Below, in pieces: positions 34,242-42,694 of a stretch of DNA of 64,000 nt (within the stretch, counting starts at the first letter, position 1; the number at the start of each line of letters is the position of its first letter). The stretch spans positions 186,001 through 250,000 of the forward strand of contig NZ_QOIM01000038.1 in NCBI RefSeq assembly GCF_003323735.1, written 5' to 3'. The notes below the pieces were generated by a model. It ran no database searches. It saw only the letters and a program-made list of their open reading frames with translations, and was not told where the DNA came from. The position numbers and the translations under genes are program-made. This stretch comes from Streptomyces reniochalinae. Lineage in GTDB: Bacteria > Actinomycetota > Actinomycetes > Streptomycetales > Streptomycetaceae.

Positions 34242-35192
34242 GTGCCGCGAGAGACCGGCAGCCACTGCGACGACGCCCTCCGCGTCGTCGACTCCGCAGC
34301 CCTCGCCCGCGCGCTCCCCGTGGGCGAGGCCGTCGAGGCGCTCCGCGCGGCGCTGCGGGCCGGGCTGGACGTCGCCGCGACGCCTCCCCGCTCCCGCGTG
34401 CCCACCAGCACGGGGCAACTCCTGTTGATGCCCGCCGAGTACGGGGAGCACGCGGGGGTGAAGATCGCCGGGGTCGTGCCGGGCAACCCGGCGCGCGGTC
34501 TGCCGAGGATCTCGGGCGCCTATCTGCTCATGGACGCGACGACGCTGCGGCCCACCGCCCTGCTCGACGGGGAGGCCCTCACCCTCCTGCGCACCTCGGC
34601 GGTCTCCGCGCTGGCGGCCGACCACCTGGCGGCACCGGACGCGGGACGGCTGGTGGTCTTCGGTACGGGGCCGCAGGCGTTCGCGCACGCCGTCGCCCTG
34701 CACCAGGTGCGGCCGCTGAGCGCGGTGCAGGTCGTCGGGCGCGATCCGCAGCGGGTGGCCCGGTTCGCGGAGCGCTGCGAGGAGGTCGGCATGACCGCCT
34801 CGGCCGCGGCGCCCGACGCCGTGGCGGACGCCGATCTGATCGCCTGCTGCACCTCGTCCACCGCCCCGCTGTTCGACGGCCGCGCTCTGCCGGCGCACGC
34901 GGCGGTCGTCGCCATGGGCTCCCACGACCCCGGTGCCCGCGAGCTGGACACCCGCACGCTCACCTCGGGCACGGTGGTGGTCGAGGACGCGGCGACCGCG
35001 CTCAGGGAGGCCGGGGACATCGTGATCCCCGTCCAGGAGGGCGCGTTGAGCGCCGCGTCGCTGGTGCCTCTCGCCGACGTCGTGTGCGGCCGCCACCCCC
35101 TCGCGGACGGCGGGCCACGCGTCTTCAAGGGCACGGGCATGGCCTGGCAGGACCTGGTGGTCGCGGCAGCGGCGGTGTCAGGACCCGCGTGA
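34242..35192 (+). CDS. Ornithine cyclodeaminase / mu-crystallin family protein
   Basis: 316 aa from GTG 34242 (AGGGGG 7 nt upstream). Family marks: VPTSTGQLLLMPAEYGEHAGVKIAGVVPGNPARGLP (substrate Lys in VKIAG), LTLLRTSAVSALAADHL and the NAD-binding VVFGTGPQAFAHAVAL. The family includes ornithine cyclodeaminase, alanine dehydrogenase and pyrroline-2-carboxylate reductase, and sequence alone does not decide between them. Together with the class V aminotransferase and the permease it suggests catabolism of one amino or imino acid. Confidence 0.82.
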   Translation: MPRETGSHCDDALRVVDSAALARALPVGEAVEALRAALRAGLDVAATPPRSRVPTSTGQLLLMPAEYGEHAGVKIAGVVPGNPARGLPRISGAYLLMDATTLRPTALLDGEALTLLRTSAVSALAADHLAAPDAGRLVVFGTGPQAFAHAVALHQVRPLSAVQVVGRDPQRVARFAERCEEVGMTASAAAPDAVADADLIACCTSSTAPLFDGRALPAHAAVVAMGSHDPGARELDTRTLTSGTVVVEDAATALREAGDIVIPVQEGALSAASLVPLADVVCGRHPLADGGPRVFKGTGMAWQDLVVAAAAVSGPA

Positions 35193-35215
35193 AGGTCAGG
35201 CGCGGCGCAGCCGGA

Positions 35216-36190
35216 TCAGGCGCGGCGCAGCCGGGGGAAGGACGGTACGGCGGCGAGGAAGAAGAGCGTGGTCAAAACGTACGGCCAGGTGAGGGTGTGC
35301 CCGCCGAACGGGGCGAAGAAGGAGGTGACCGCCACGGTCAGCACGGTCGAGGCCACGGCCCCGACGACGCCGTACACCAGCGCGGCCACGCCGCGTTCGA
35401 GGAAGACGGCGCCCAGCGCCATCGCCACCAGGACCGCATTGTATCCGAGCAGCCCCTCGGCCACGTCGGAGGCGGGCGCGCCCAGCGCCCAGGAGGTGGC
35501 GGTGCCGACCACGCTGCCGAGGCAGGCGGTCAGTCCCGCGAACCAGTCGGCGACGAAGATCCCCGCGAGGAAGAGCAGCCCCACGTACCACTGCGGCATC
35601 AGGAAGATCTGGCCGACGTTGGCGAGGACCGCGTGTGCGGCGTCGCCCAGCCCCAACGACGCGTCACCGGACGCCGAGCGCGGCAGCGCCGAGAGCGACG
35701 ACCCCTCGTGCCACACCCGTTGGAAGCCGGGCGCCGCCACGGTCACGACGCCGGCCACGAGGCAGAACGGCAGCGTGAACGTCGGTATGGACCACGGACG
35801 CAGCAGGTTGACCAGCGCGGCGGTGAGCACGGACGCGACGACCGCTCCCCCCGCCGCCATCAGCCACGTCGAGGCGTGGCCAGGCCCGAGGAAAACCGCG
35901 AACGCCACCGCCACGAGGCAGCCGTTGAACCCTTCGAGTCCTGCGGCCGTCCGCTCCCGGTCGACACCCAGCGCGTGCGCGGTGGCCGTGCCCAGTGCCG
36001 TGCCCAGCAGTCCGGCGAGGCCGTACCGCCAGCCCGCGGCGAACAGCGCGGCGACGAAGAAGAGGCCGCACGCCGCGTTGGGCATGAAGTCCACCTGCGC
36101 GATCCCGCGCAGCACCTCGTAGCCGAAACGCACCGGCTGCCGCCGTGCCCCGCTCGGCTCGGGCAGGTCCCACGCGACGGAACGACTCAT
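35216..36190 (-). CDS. Urea transporter (UT family)
   Basis: 324 aa with about 10 helices in two homologous halves. Each half has the selectivity-filter region of UT channels: GLEGFNGCLVAVAFAVFLG in the first and GLLGYNAVLVAMALGAVFLE in the second, with TLPFCLVAGV and TLTWPYVLTTLFF following them. It would equilibrate urea across the membrane. I chose ATG 36190; TACGTT lies 9 nt upstream. ATGTA-ACG-TACAT (36192-36204) is a short palindrome over the presumed promoter. No urease genes are nearby. Confidence 0.82.
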   Translation of the reverse strand: MSRSVAWDLPEPSGARRQPVRFGYEVLRGIAQVDFMPNAACGLFFVAALFAAGWRYGLAGLLGTALGTATAHALGVDRERTAAGLEGFNGCLVAVAFAVFLGPGHASTWLMAAGGAVVASVLTAALVNLLRPWSIPTFTLPFCLVAGVVTVAAPGFQRVWHEGSSLSALPRSASGDASLGLGDAAHAVLANVGQIFLMPQWYVGLLFLAGIFVADWFAGLTACLGSVVGTATSWALGAPASDVAEGLLGYNAVLVAMALGAVFLERGVAALVYGVVGAVASTVLTVAVTSFFAPFGGHTLTWPYVLTTLFFLAAVPSFPRLRRA

Positions 36191-36310
36191 ACATGTAACG
36201 TACATCCGTCCCGGGCTCCGCCCGTGTCCGGGCCCTCAAGGCTCCCAGAGCCCGGAGAAGGGCGGTGGCGGCGTCGCGTGCGGCAGCCGCCGGAAACGCA
36301 CGAAGGCCGC

Positions 36311-37840
36311 TCAGCGCAGCCCCGCGCAGGACAGCCATCCCCGGTTGCCGCCCGTGGCGGTGAGCACCGCGGCGAGCGCGCCCCCCGCGCCACCGAGCAG
36401 ACCGCACCGCTCCCCCGCGAGCGACCACAACTCGTCCTCCTGCGCGACGAAGTGCCTCAGCAGCCTCTCCCGCAGGGCCGCGGCCGCAGGCAGCCGCCCG
36501 TGCCGCCGCATCGCGTCGGCCACTGCCAGCACCCCGGCCGCCCCGTGGCAGAGCCCGAGCCGGTCCCCCGGGTGGTCGCCGAAGAGGTGGAAGCCCTCGT
36601 GGTAGCCGTCGGCGAGCGTGTGGAAGGCGGCGGCCGCCCAGGCCGCGCCCACCGGGTCGCCGAGCGCGTCGGCCGCGTCCCACAGGGCCCAGGAGACGCC
36701 TGGTGTCCCGTAGCACCATGCCTGACGCGCGTGCGCCCCCGGCGGCCGTGCCTGCCCGTCGAGACCGCAGCCCGTCCAGGTACGGATGTCACGCGCGTCG
36801 TCGAACGACTCCTTCATCAGCCATCGGCTCGTGTTCCGCAGCGCGGAGGCCAGTTCCGGGCGCGGACCCACCTGCCGTACGGCGGCGGTGAGCGCGGCGG
36901 TGACACCCGCGACTCCGTGCCCCATGCCCGTGTTGATCCGCCCGTGCAGCCAGCCCAGTACCGGGTGCGCGGGGTAGTGCGCGCGCAGCCCCGGCAACTC
37001 GGCGCCGTCGCACAGGGCGGCGAGCCGCGCGGCGGAGGAGAGGTACGCCGCGCAGGCGGCAGGACCGTACTCCGCCTCCCCTGCCGTGCCCCTCGCCTCG
37101 TGCCCGTCGGCGGTCAGCGCCAGGAGCACGCCGGAGGGGCCGAGAATCAGGTCGTAGTCGGGAAACGTGACCGCCCCGTACCGCTCGGGAGCACCCCGCG
37201 GACGGCCGGGCGGCTCCGCGCCGCCTGCGGAGGGCCGCGCCGGGTGGTCGAGGAGCCGGTCCCTGAGCCGGTCGGCCACCGGGTGCAGTGCGGGATGCAG
37301 GACGGCGCACTGGCGCAGCCCGACGAGCGTCCCGGCGAGCCCGCCGTCGAACAGCCCGCGGTGGCCGGGCCCGCGCCCGGCGTCCCGGGCCCACACGGCG
37401 GCCGCGCGCGCCGCGACCGCCGCGGCCTCGGCGTCTCCCATGGCGGCCACCAGCCGCGCCAGGACGGGGACGCCGGGGTCGCCCGGGTGGTCGACGGAGG
37501 CGATGGCGGGCGTCGAGGGGCCGGAGCCCGCGTGTGCGGTGGACCTGCGCGCCCCGTCGGCGGGGCGGACCCGTCCCGCCGCCTCGGCGGGCCGGTCCCC
37601 GGCGGAGTGCCGTGCCGCGTGCCCGGGCTGACGGGCCGCGTCCGCGGCCGGGACGGCTTGTGCGGACCGCCGGGCCGGGTCGGCGGTCCCGGCCACGTCG
37701 GTGTGCCGCCGCACCCGGTCGGGGGGCCGCTGCGCCGCCGCGCGTCTGGCCCGGTCCGTCCACTGGCCGAGCGTCGCGACAGCGAGCCGCAGGGCCAGCC
37801 TCCGTGCCGCCGTGTCGGGTGTGAGTGCTTGCTGGGACAT
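36311..37840 (-). CDS. lanC: Lanthionine synthetase C-like cyclase (LanC)
   Basis: 509 aa; LanC proteins are usually 400-450. All zinc ligands of the (alpha/alpha)6 barrel are present: Cys376 in WCYGTPG and Cys431-His432 in LCHGAAG. The conserved barrel His308 lies in GMGHGVAG. It adds Cys thiols to dehydrated Ser/Thr of the precursor. The extra length is a low-complexity Arg/Ala/Asp/Pro insertion at about 35-110. Start ATG 37840 has GAAGGGGG about 10 nt upstream. It is the last gene of the lan cluster, separated from lanA by a 296-nt region with a strong hairpin (38082-38125). Confidence 0.9.
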   Translation of the reverse strand: MSQQALTPDTAARRLALRLAVATLGQWTDRARRAAAQRPPDRVRRHTDVAGTADPARRSAQAVPAADAARQPGHAARHSAGDRPAEAAGRVRPADGARRSTAHAGSGPSTPAIASVDHPGDPGVPVLARLVAAMGDAEAAAVAARAAAVWARDAGRGPGHRGLFDGGLAGTLVGLRQCAVLHPALHPVADRLRDRLLDHPARPSAGGAEPPGRPRGAPERYGAVTFPDYDLILGPSGVLLALTADGHEARGTAGEAEYGPAACAAYLSSAARLAALCDGAELPGLRAHYPAHPVLGWLHGRINTGMGHGVAGVTAALTAAVRQVGPRPELASALRNTSRWLMKESFDDARDIRTWTGCGLDGQARPPGAHARQAWCYGTPGVSWALWDAADALGDPVGAAWAAAAFHTLADGYHEGFHLFGDHPGDRLGLCHGAAGVLAVADAMRRHGRLPAAAALRERLLRHFVAQEDELWSLAGERCGLLGGAGGALAAVLTATGGNRGWLSCAGLR

Positions 37841-37885
37841 GCCGTTCGTACCCCCTTCAAAGTGGTGCTGTTTCGGGTCGTCCTC

Positions 37886-37927
37886 GTCCGGGTTCGCGTG
37901 CGTGCCGTCCGGATTCGCGTGCGTGCT
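37886..37927 (+). repeat. 21-bp direct repeat upstream of lanC
   Basis: Two 21-bp copies (37886-37906 and 37907-37927) differ at two positions, and a third degenerate copy follows. Read on the minus strand they would encode THANPDG-type units in frame with lanC, but no start with a ribosome site makes that extension convincing. Confidence 0.55.
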
Positions 37928-38081
37928 CGCTCGGGTTCGTGCCGCTTCGGCGAGGAGCCGGGGATCGAGCGCACGCCAGGAGGGCGGGCGGGCCCGCGAC
38001 GGCGAACGGGTGCGGCGCCCCGCCCGCACGGGTGCCTGAACTGCCGCGACCAGGGCCGTCGGGAGGGACTTCGGGAGGGGT

Positions 38082-38125
38082 GGGTGAGCCGCCCGGCCGG
38101 TCCGCGCCGGCCGGGCGGCTCACCC
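38082..38125 (-). terminator. Strong hairpin between lanA and lanC
   Basis: A perfect 19-bp stem (38082-38100 with 38107-38125) closes on the 6-nt loop TCCGCG. It starts 12 nt after the lanA stop in the direction of transcription. There is no U run on the minus-strand side. It could act as a partial terminator or protect the 3' end of an abundant lanA transcript, giving more precursor than cyclase. Confidence 0.7.
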
Positions 38126-38136
38126 GCTGAGCGGGA

Positions 38137-38298
38137 TCAGCAGACGATGACGGTGCAGACGAGCACCGTGCACAGACCGCTACAGCCGGCGGTGTCGAGC
38201 TGCGTCTCGGGCAGCTCGGTCGTCGAACTGATCCGGGTGTCGAGGTCGTCGATGAGGCTGTCGAGGTCGAGCTCGGGCGCTTCGGTCATCACTGGCAT
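38137..38298 (-). CDS. lanA: Class I lanthipeptide precursor (LanA)
   Basis: 53 aa. ATG 38298 has AGGAGA at ideal spacing. The acidic leader (EAPELDLDSLIDDLDTRIS) resembles the FxLD-type leaders recognised by LanB. The probable core starts near Thr36 and ends at the stop codon: TAGC (36-39), SGLC (40-43), TVLVC (44-48), TVIVC (49-53). Every Cys is matched by one Ser/Thr on its N-terminal side and each unit directly abuts the next. If all cyclise in this way, four non-overlapping (methyl)lanthionine rings tile the peptide. The core is hydrophobic and has no charged residue. It lies 19 nt after the lanB stop and before lanC. Confidence 0.88.
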   Translation of the reverse strand: MPVMTEAPELDLDSLIDDLDTRISSTTELPETQLDTAGCSGLCTVLVCTVIVC

Positions 38299-38317
38299 GG
38301 TGACTCTCCTTTGTCTC

Positions 38318-41300
38318 TCACTGCGGATGTGGTGTCCGCCCCGGCGTCCCGCCACCGTTGGAGGAGGGCGGGACGCCGGGGAGGTCGATGGCGCCGCACC
38401 AGGCGGCGTGAGCGCGTGCGGCGAGGTGTTCGGCCGTGCCGTCGTGGGGCAGCCGGACCAGCAGCTGGGCCGCCGTCGCGCCGGAGGAGCCGTCGGCTGC
38501 CGGCACCTGGGCGCTGCCTGAAGCGGGCGGCTCGTCCGGTGACGGCAGCGCCTCCTCGAACACCAGGTCCTGGCCGGGTTCTGCCTGGCAGAGCCGCTCG
38601 ACTGCCTGCAAGGCGGGCAGGGCCGCGAGGTCGACGGGCAGCGGCTTGGTGTGCGGGTGCGCCCGCAGGTAGCCGAACCTGGGCAGTCCGGCCGCCCGCC
38701 GCAGCGCGGCGAGTGCCGCCACCTTGTCGGCTTCGCTGTCCGTCAGGCGCCACAGTGCGGCGCGCGCGATCCGCCACTGCGCGGGGCTGACGACGAGGAG
38801 CCCGCCGACCGTCAGCCGGGGCACGTGCCGGGCCCGGGGGAACGCCCCGGCCAGCCCGTCCAACCGCACCATGCGCCGGGTGGCCGGATGCCCGGCCCCC
38901 GTCAGCAGCGGCAGCAGCCGGTCGTACGGCGGGGCCGGGGTGCGGGTGGCGTGGTGGACGGGCAGTACCCGTACCCCGTCGGCCTCGGCGACGAGTGCGC
39001 CGCCCGCGACCCGCAGGGTGACCCGGTCGAGAGGGAGGTGACGGACGGAAGGAAGCGGTGTGACGCCCCCGCCGCCGGCCGCCGGGCGGGGATCGGCCGA
39101 GTTGCCGTAGTACAGCGGAGTGTTGGAGTCCCCCGTACACCAGCTGGTGGAGACGGGGCGGCGTACCGCGTTGGCCGCCGCTTCGGTCAGCGGCGGGACC
39201 AGCACCTCGACGAAGCGCACACCGGCGCGCCGCTCGAAGGCCGCGAGGAAGTCCCGGTAGCCGGCCGGGTTGGGGTATCCGGCGGCGGGGCTGCCGCCGT
39301 ACAGCTCCCCCAGCGCCTCGGCGAAGCGGGCGTCCAGGACGCCCGCGGGCGACGCCGACTCCAACACGGCCAAGGTGCCGGGGTGTTCGGCCACGTCGAG
39401 CCCGCGCTGCCCGCGTGGCCCTCCGCGGCGGGCGCGGGCGCGGGGCAGTGGCCGCAGCAGACAGTCGACGGGCCAGGTCTGAAGCACCGCAGGCACCGGC
39501 GGCGCCCCGACCTCGTCCAGGAGTGCGGCGTCCACGTCGACCTGCTCCTCGTCGAGCCGCGCGCCGAGGTACGCCAGCAGCCTGGCGTATCCGGAGTCGG
39601 AGGTGTGCGCGGGCTCCCAGCAGGCGTACCGGCCGCGGGTGCGCGGGGCGGCGGGCCGGCCGTCCGCGTGGTCGGCCTCCAGGAGACGTACGGCGGAAAC
39701 GGGCTCGGCACCCAGGCCCACGGCCTCCGCCACCTCCTGGCGCTTCTCGCCCCTGCCGCGGTTCGCCTCGCACAGCTCGGCCACGCGCCGCGCGAGCGCG
39801 AGCCCGTCCGCGACGGTCCGCGCGGCGGTGTCCGGCACCTCCGCGCGGGGATCGGTGCCGTCGTCGCGCGGGTCGGTCACGTCGGGGTACGGGGCGGTGG
39901 CTTCGGGGCGCGGGTCAGTGACTTCGGGGCGGGGGTCGGTGGCCTCGGGCCGGGACGAGGTGACGTCGGGCCGGGAGGAGGTGACCCGGCGGTAGGAGTC
40001 CAGGAAGGAGCCGCGGGCCAGGCCGCCGGCCAGCGGTACGGGCAGGCCGGGCCTGTGCTCCGTCCACGGCAGGCGGCGGGCCCGGGGCGCGGCACACACC
40101 TGGAGGATGCCCAGTGTGTGCAGGTGGGCCAGGAAAGCGCGCAGTGCGGGCTGGGAGGACGGCGGGCCGAGCGCGGCCTCCAGCGACCCCACCGTGCGGG
40201 GTGTGGCGGCGAGCAGCCGCATCACCGCCTCCAGCGCCGGTGTACGCCGCAGCGAGAGCCGCCGCAGCCGGCCGCCCCCGCCCGTGTCCGGGTCGACGAC
40301 GGAGAAGTGCAGGTGCCCCAGGCCGGGTTCGCCGGTGGCGCGGTGCAGCGGAGCGGGCGTGAGGAGCAGGTGCGGTGCGGCGGCGGACAGGTCGAGGTCG
40401 CGTAGCAGGCACCACAGCCGGTGCACGTTCTCGGTCCTGCGCGCGGCGACGAGCTGCGGCCCTGGGCAGAACTCCGGCAGCAGCGCTACCGCGGGACCGC
40501 TCGGCTGGCATTCCGGGGAGGTGCCGGGTGCGAACGGGCCTGGCAGCGGGTCAGCGGCGGGCAAAGACCCCGTCGGGCCCCCCGCCACGAGGGGGCGGCG
40601 CGACGGCGAGGCGGATACCGGTCGCCGCCCGGCCACGGGCACCACGGCGAGCTGCCCCGCCCAGTCGCGCGGAGTGGTCTTGGCGGCGGCCCGGCCCAGC
40701 GCACGCCACAGGTATCCGACGCCCTTGCGCTGCCGCTTGCTCTCCCAGAGCTCGCCCGCCGCCGCGCGCCGTTCCAGGTCTGCCACGACACGGGGTGCGG
40801 CTCCCTCGACGAAGCTCCGCAGCACGGGCTGCGAGCGGGCCGCCTCCAGCAGCATCGCGCTCACCCTGTCCCGCTCGGCGGCGACGGCACGCCCGAAGCC
40901 GCCGTACGCGGTGCGGAGCCCGGCCGCGTCGGCCGCCAGCGCCCGCAAGTCGCGTCCGAGGGCGGGCCGTAGCGCGGCGATGCGGTCGAGGAGGGCGTCG
41001 TCGTCCGCCGCGGGGCCGGTGGGGTCGGGGAGACGAGCGGTCCCGCCTTCGCCGCTGTCGGTGGCCGGCGCGTCCCCCGCGTGCAGCCGGCGGCGCAACG
41101 CCAGCACGGCCCGCCGGTCCCCCGTCGTCAGATCCTCGTGCGGTACGACCTCCTCGCCGGTCCGCACGCTCAGCGCGCGGGCCCGCGCGACCAGCCGCGC
41201 CCGCCTGTCCGCCAGTTCGTCGGCCTGCGCGAAGAGGGCGGGGCTCCCGGCGCCGGCCCAGACCGCGCCGGGAACACCGGCGAGCCGCAGCAGCGCCGCG

Positions 41301-41419
41301 GCACCGAGGGGCGCGGACGCGCTGTCGCGCGCCGGGGTGTGGTCGGGTGACGCGTGGGGGCTGTGCCGGGGGCCGGGGGTCGCGCGGGCCGGATCAGTGT
41401 GCCGCTGCCGAGGTGGCAT
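38318..41419 (-). CDS. lanB: Lantibiotic dehydratase, glutamylation domain (LanB, split type)
   Basis: 1033 aa of the Lant_dehydr_N family. It transfers Glu from glutamyl-tRNA to Ser/Thr of the precursor. The N-terminal region has LLRLAGVPGAVWAG, and later come LWRALGRAAAKTTPRDWAGQ, RFGYLRAHPHTKPLPVDL and LVRLPHDGTAEHLAARAHAAW near the end. A Pro/Asp/Arg-rich repeat (RPDVTSSRPEATDPRPEVTDPRPEAT in short units, about 475-525) interrupts the middle. The elimination domain is not fused but encoded upstream as a separate gene, as in thiopeptide and some lanthipeptide clusters. ATG 41419 lies inside the end of that gene (26-nt overlap). Confidence 0.88.
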   Translation of the reverse strand: MPPRQRHTDPARATPGPRHSPHASPDHTPARDSASAPLGAAALLRLAGVPGAVWAGAGSPALFAQADELADRRARLVARARALSVRTGEEVVPHEDLTTGDRRAVLALRRRLHAGDAPATDSGEGGTARLPDPTGPAADDDALLDRIAALRPALGRDLRALAADAAGLRTAYGGFGRAVAAERDRVSAMLLEAARSQPVLRSFVEGAAPRVVADLERRAAAGELWESKRQRKGVGYLWRALGRAAAKTTPRDWAGQLAVVPVAGRRPVSASPSRRPLVAGGPTGSLPAADPLPGPFAPGTSPECQPSGPAVALLPEFCPGPQLVAARRTENVHRLWCLLRDLDLSAAAPHLLLTPAPLHRATGEPGLGHLHFSVVDPDTGGGGRLRRLSLRRTPALEAVMRLLAATPRTVGSLEAALGPPSSQPALRAFLAHLHTLGILQVCAAPRARRLPWTEHRPGLPVPLAGGLARGSFLDSYRRVTSSRPDVTSSRPEATDPRPEVTDPRPEATAPYPDVTDPRDDGTDPRAEVPDTAARTVADGLALARRVAELCEANRGRGEKRQEVAEAVGLGAEPVSAVRLLEADHADGRPAAPRTRGRYACWEPAHTSDSGYARLLAYLGARLDEEQVDVDAALLDEVGAPPVPAVLQTWPVDCLLRPLPRARARRGGPRGQRGLDVAEHPGTLAVLESASPAGVLDARFAEALGELYGGSPAAGYPNPAGYRDFLAAFERRAGVRFVEVLVPPLTEAAANAVRRPVSTSWCTGDSNTPLYYGNSADPRPAAGGGGVTPLPSVRHLPLDRVTLRVAGGALVAEADGVRVLPVHHATRTPAPPYDRLLPLLTGAGHPATRRMVRLDGLAGAFPRARHVPRLTVGGLLVVSPAQWRIARAALWRLTDSEADKVAALAALRRAAGLPRFGYLRAHPHTKPLPVDLAALPALQAVERLCQAEPGQDLVFEEALPSPDEPPASGSAQVPAADGSSGATAAQLLVRLPHDGTAEHLAARAHAAWCGAIDLPGVPPSSNGGGTPGRTPHPQ

Positions 41420-42494
41420 GCGCGGCCCTCCCCTCGTGCAGCAGCGCTTCCGTCAGGAGGCTCTGGCGGGCCAGGGACAGCAGCCCGCGGTTCCAGTGGA
41501 AGACGGTGAGACAGGCGGCCGCCGTACGGGGACCGACGGTGGCCTCACCCGCCTCGCACCCCTCTCCGGCCGCGCCGTGCGACGCGCCTCCCGCCTCGAA
41601 GTGGCCGTCACGCCAGCGCACGGCCGCCCGGTGCGCCGCCTCCGCGTGCCGGGCCAAGGCGTCCCTGCGGTCCTCGGGAAAGGCGCGCAGTGCCTCGTCG
41701 CGGGGCGTCCGCCAGTAGGCGACGATGCCCGCGGCCGCCCGCTCGCGGGCCGCCGGGTCGACGGCCGCGGCCGCGTCCCGGAGGCGGCGGCCCGTCTGGC
41801 GGGCGACCGCGTCCCAGACACCCCGGTGCTCCCATCCGACGATCCCGAGCCCGTCGAAGACCTCCCGCAGCATCAGCAGCGACTGCCGCCAGCCGACCGA
41901 GGGCGCCGCGCCTTCCGGGTGGTCGACGTGGTGGTCGAGCCAGGCCAGGGAGTCGAGGGTGAACAGGTCGTGCACGTACGCCATCGAGGCGGGGCCGCCG
42001 AAGAGGTAGTGCTCGGGTTCGTACACCGCGCACACCGGGCGCCGCCGAAGCCCCTCCCACCGGTCGGTACGGCGCAGCAGGGCGGCACGCAACGCGGCGG
42101 CTTCCCCGGGCTCCGCGGCCTGGAAACGCGCGCGGATTCCCGGGGCCTTGTGCATGAAGAAGAAATTCCGCGCCCGCTCCTCGGTGAGAAACGCGTCGGC
42201 GAGCGCGGCGAGTTCCGCGTAACAGAGCGCGCGGCCGTGGGAGTCGCGCTCGGGGGTCAGGTTGAGCTGCACCCAGGCGCCGGTGCGCGGCGCGCCACGG
42301 ACCGCTGTTTCCCGCGCGGCGCGGCGCGCCGCCGCGAGGCCCGCGGTGAACCCCGCGGCTCCCGCGGCCGCGACGGTGCGACCCCGCGTACCCGCCTCCT
42401 TGAAGCGGTCCACGAATGCGTACGGTGAGCGCCACCGATGGGAAACCTCCGGCAATTCCGCCCCCCTTCGCAGTGATTGCGTTACCGCAATCAC
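41394..42494 (-). CDS. SpaB_C / thiopeptide-type elimination protein
   Basis: 366 aa. In two-component dehydratases this domain removes glutamate from glutamylated Ser/Thr. The N-terminus has AWVQLNLTPERDSHGRALCYAELAALADAFLTEERARNFFFMHKAPGIRARFQ, typical of the family, then VYEPEHYLFGGPASMAYVHDLFTLDSLAWLDH. The GTG at 42494 lies inside a perfect palindrome (42473-42494); a TTG at about 42452 with AAGGGGGG upstream is an alternative start. It is the first gene of the operon and overlaps lanB. Confidence 0.85.
   Translation of the reverse strand: MIAVTQSLRRGAELPEVSHRWRSPYAFVDRFKEAGTRGRTVAAAGAAGFTAGLAAARRAARETAVRGAPRTGAWVQLNLTPERDSHGRALCYAELAALADAFLTEERARNFFFMHKAPGIRARFQAAEPGEAAALRAALLRRTDRWEGLRRRPVCAVYEPEHYLFGGPASMAYVHDLFTLDSLAWLDHHVDHPEGAAPSVGWRQSLLMLREVFDGLGIVGWEHRGVWDAVARQTGRRLRDAAAAVDPAARERAAAGIVAYWRTPRDEALRAFPEDRRDALARHAEAAHRAAVRWRDGHFEAGGASHGAAGEGCEAGEATVGPRTAAACLTVFHWNRGLLSLARQSLLTEALLHEGRAAHATSAAAH
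42473..42494. promoter_or_regulatory. Palindrome over the 5' end of the lan operon
   Basis: GTGATTGCG-TTAC-CGCAATCAC has perfect 9-bp arms. It covers the first codons of the SpaB_C-like gene as annotated, or lies in its leader if translation starts downstream. It is a candidate operator for an unlinked regulator. The adjoining 200 bp (42495-42694) are relatively AT-rich and hold no gene I can support. Confidence 0.55.
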
Positions 42495-42694
42495 GTCCCA
42501 AAGGGGAACTTCCCTGCTTTGCCGTGAGCGAACAAGGAAACCGAATTCTTCATATGAACGGCGGTTGTGCGCCGGTGCGTTCGCGGAAGGCCGGAGCCTT
42601 CACACGAGAGAGGACCGGTGTCTTCGGCCACGCAACAGCGTTCCTGGCACCGCGAGGGCCGCCTTTCGGCCCCCGCCCGCCGCGGCCAGTCGCG

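Noticed and set aside
37841..38029. N-terminal extension of LanC containing THANPD repeats
   Set aside because: The frame is open, but the ATG at 37840 has its own ribosome site and the extension is repeat DNA spanning the promoter-proximal gap.
38137..38298. Linaridin or C-terminal AviCys reading of the precursor
   Set aside because: The C-terminus TVIVC superficially recalls such peptides, but no LanD-type decarboxylase or linaridin gene is present, whereas LanB, SpaB_C and LanC are.
35084..38521. 1145-residue plus-strand open frame through the urea transporter and lanC
   Set aside because: It runs across several well-supported minus-strand genes and intergenic hairpins. It has no recognisable fold.
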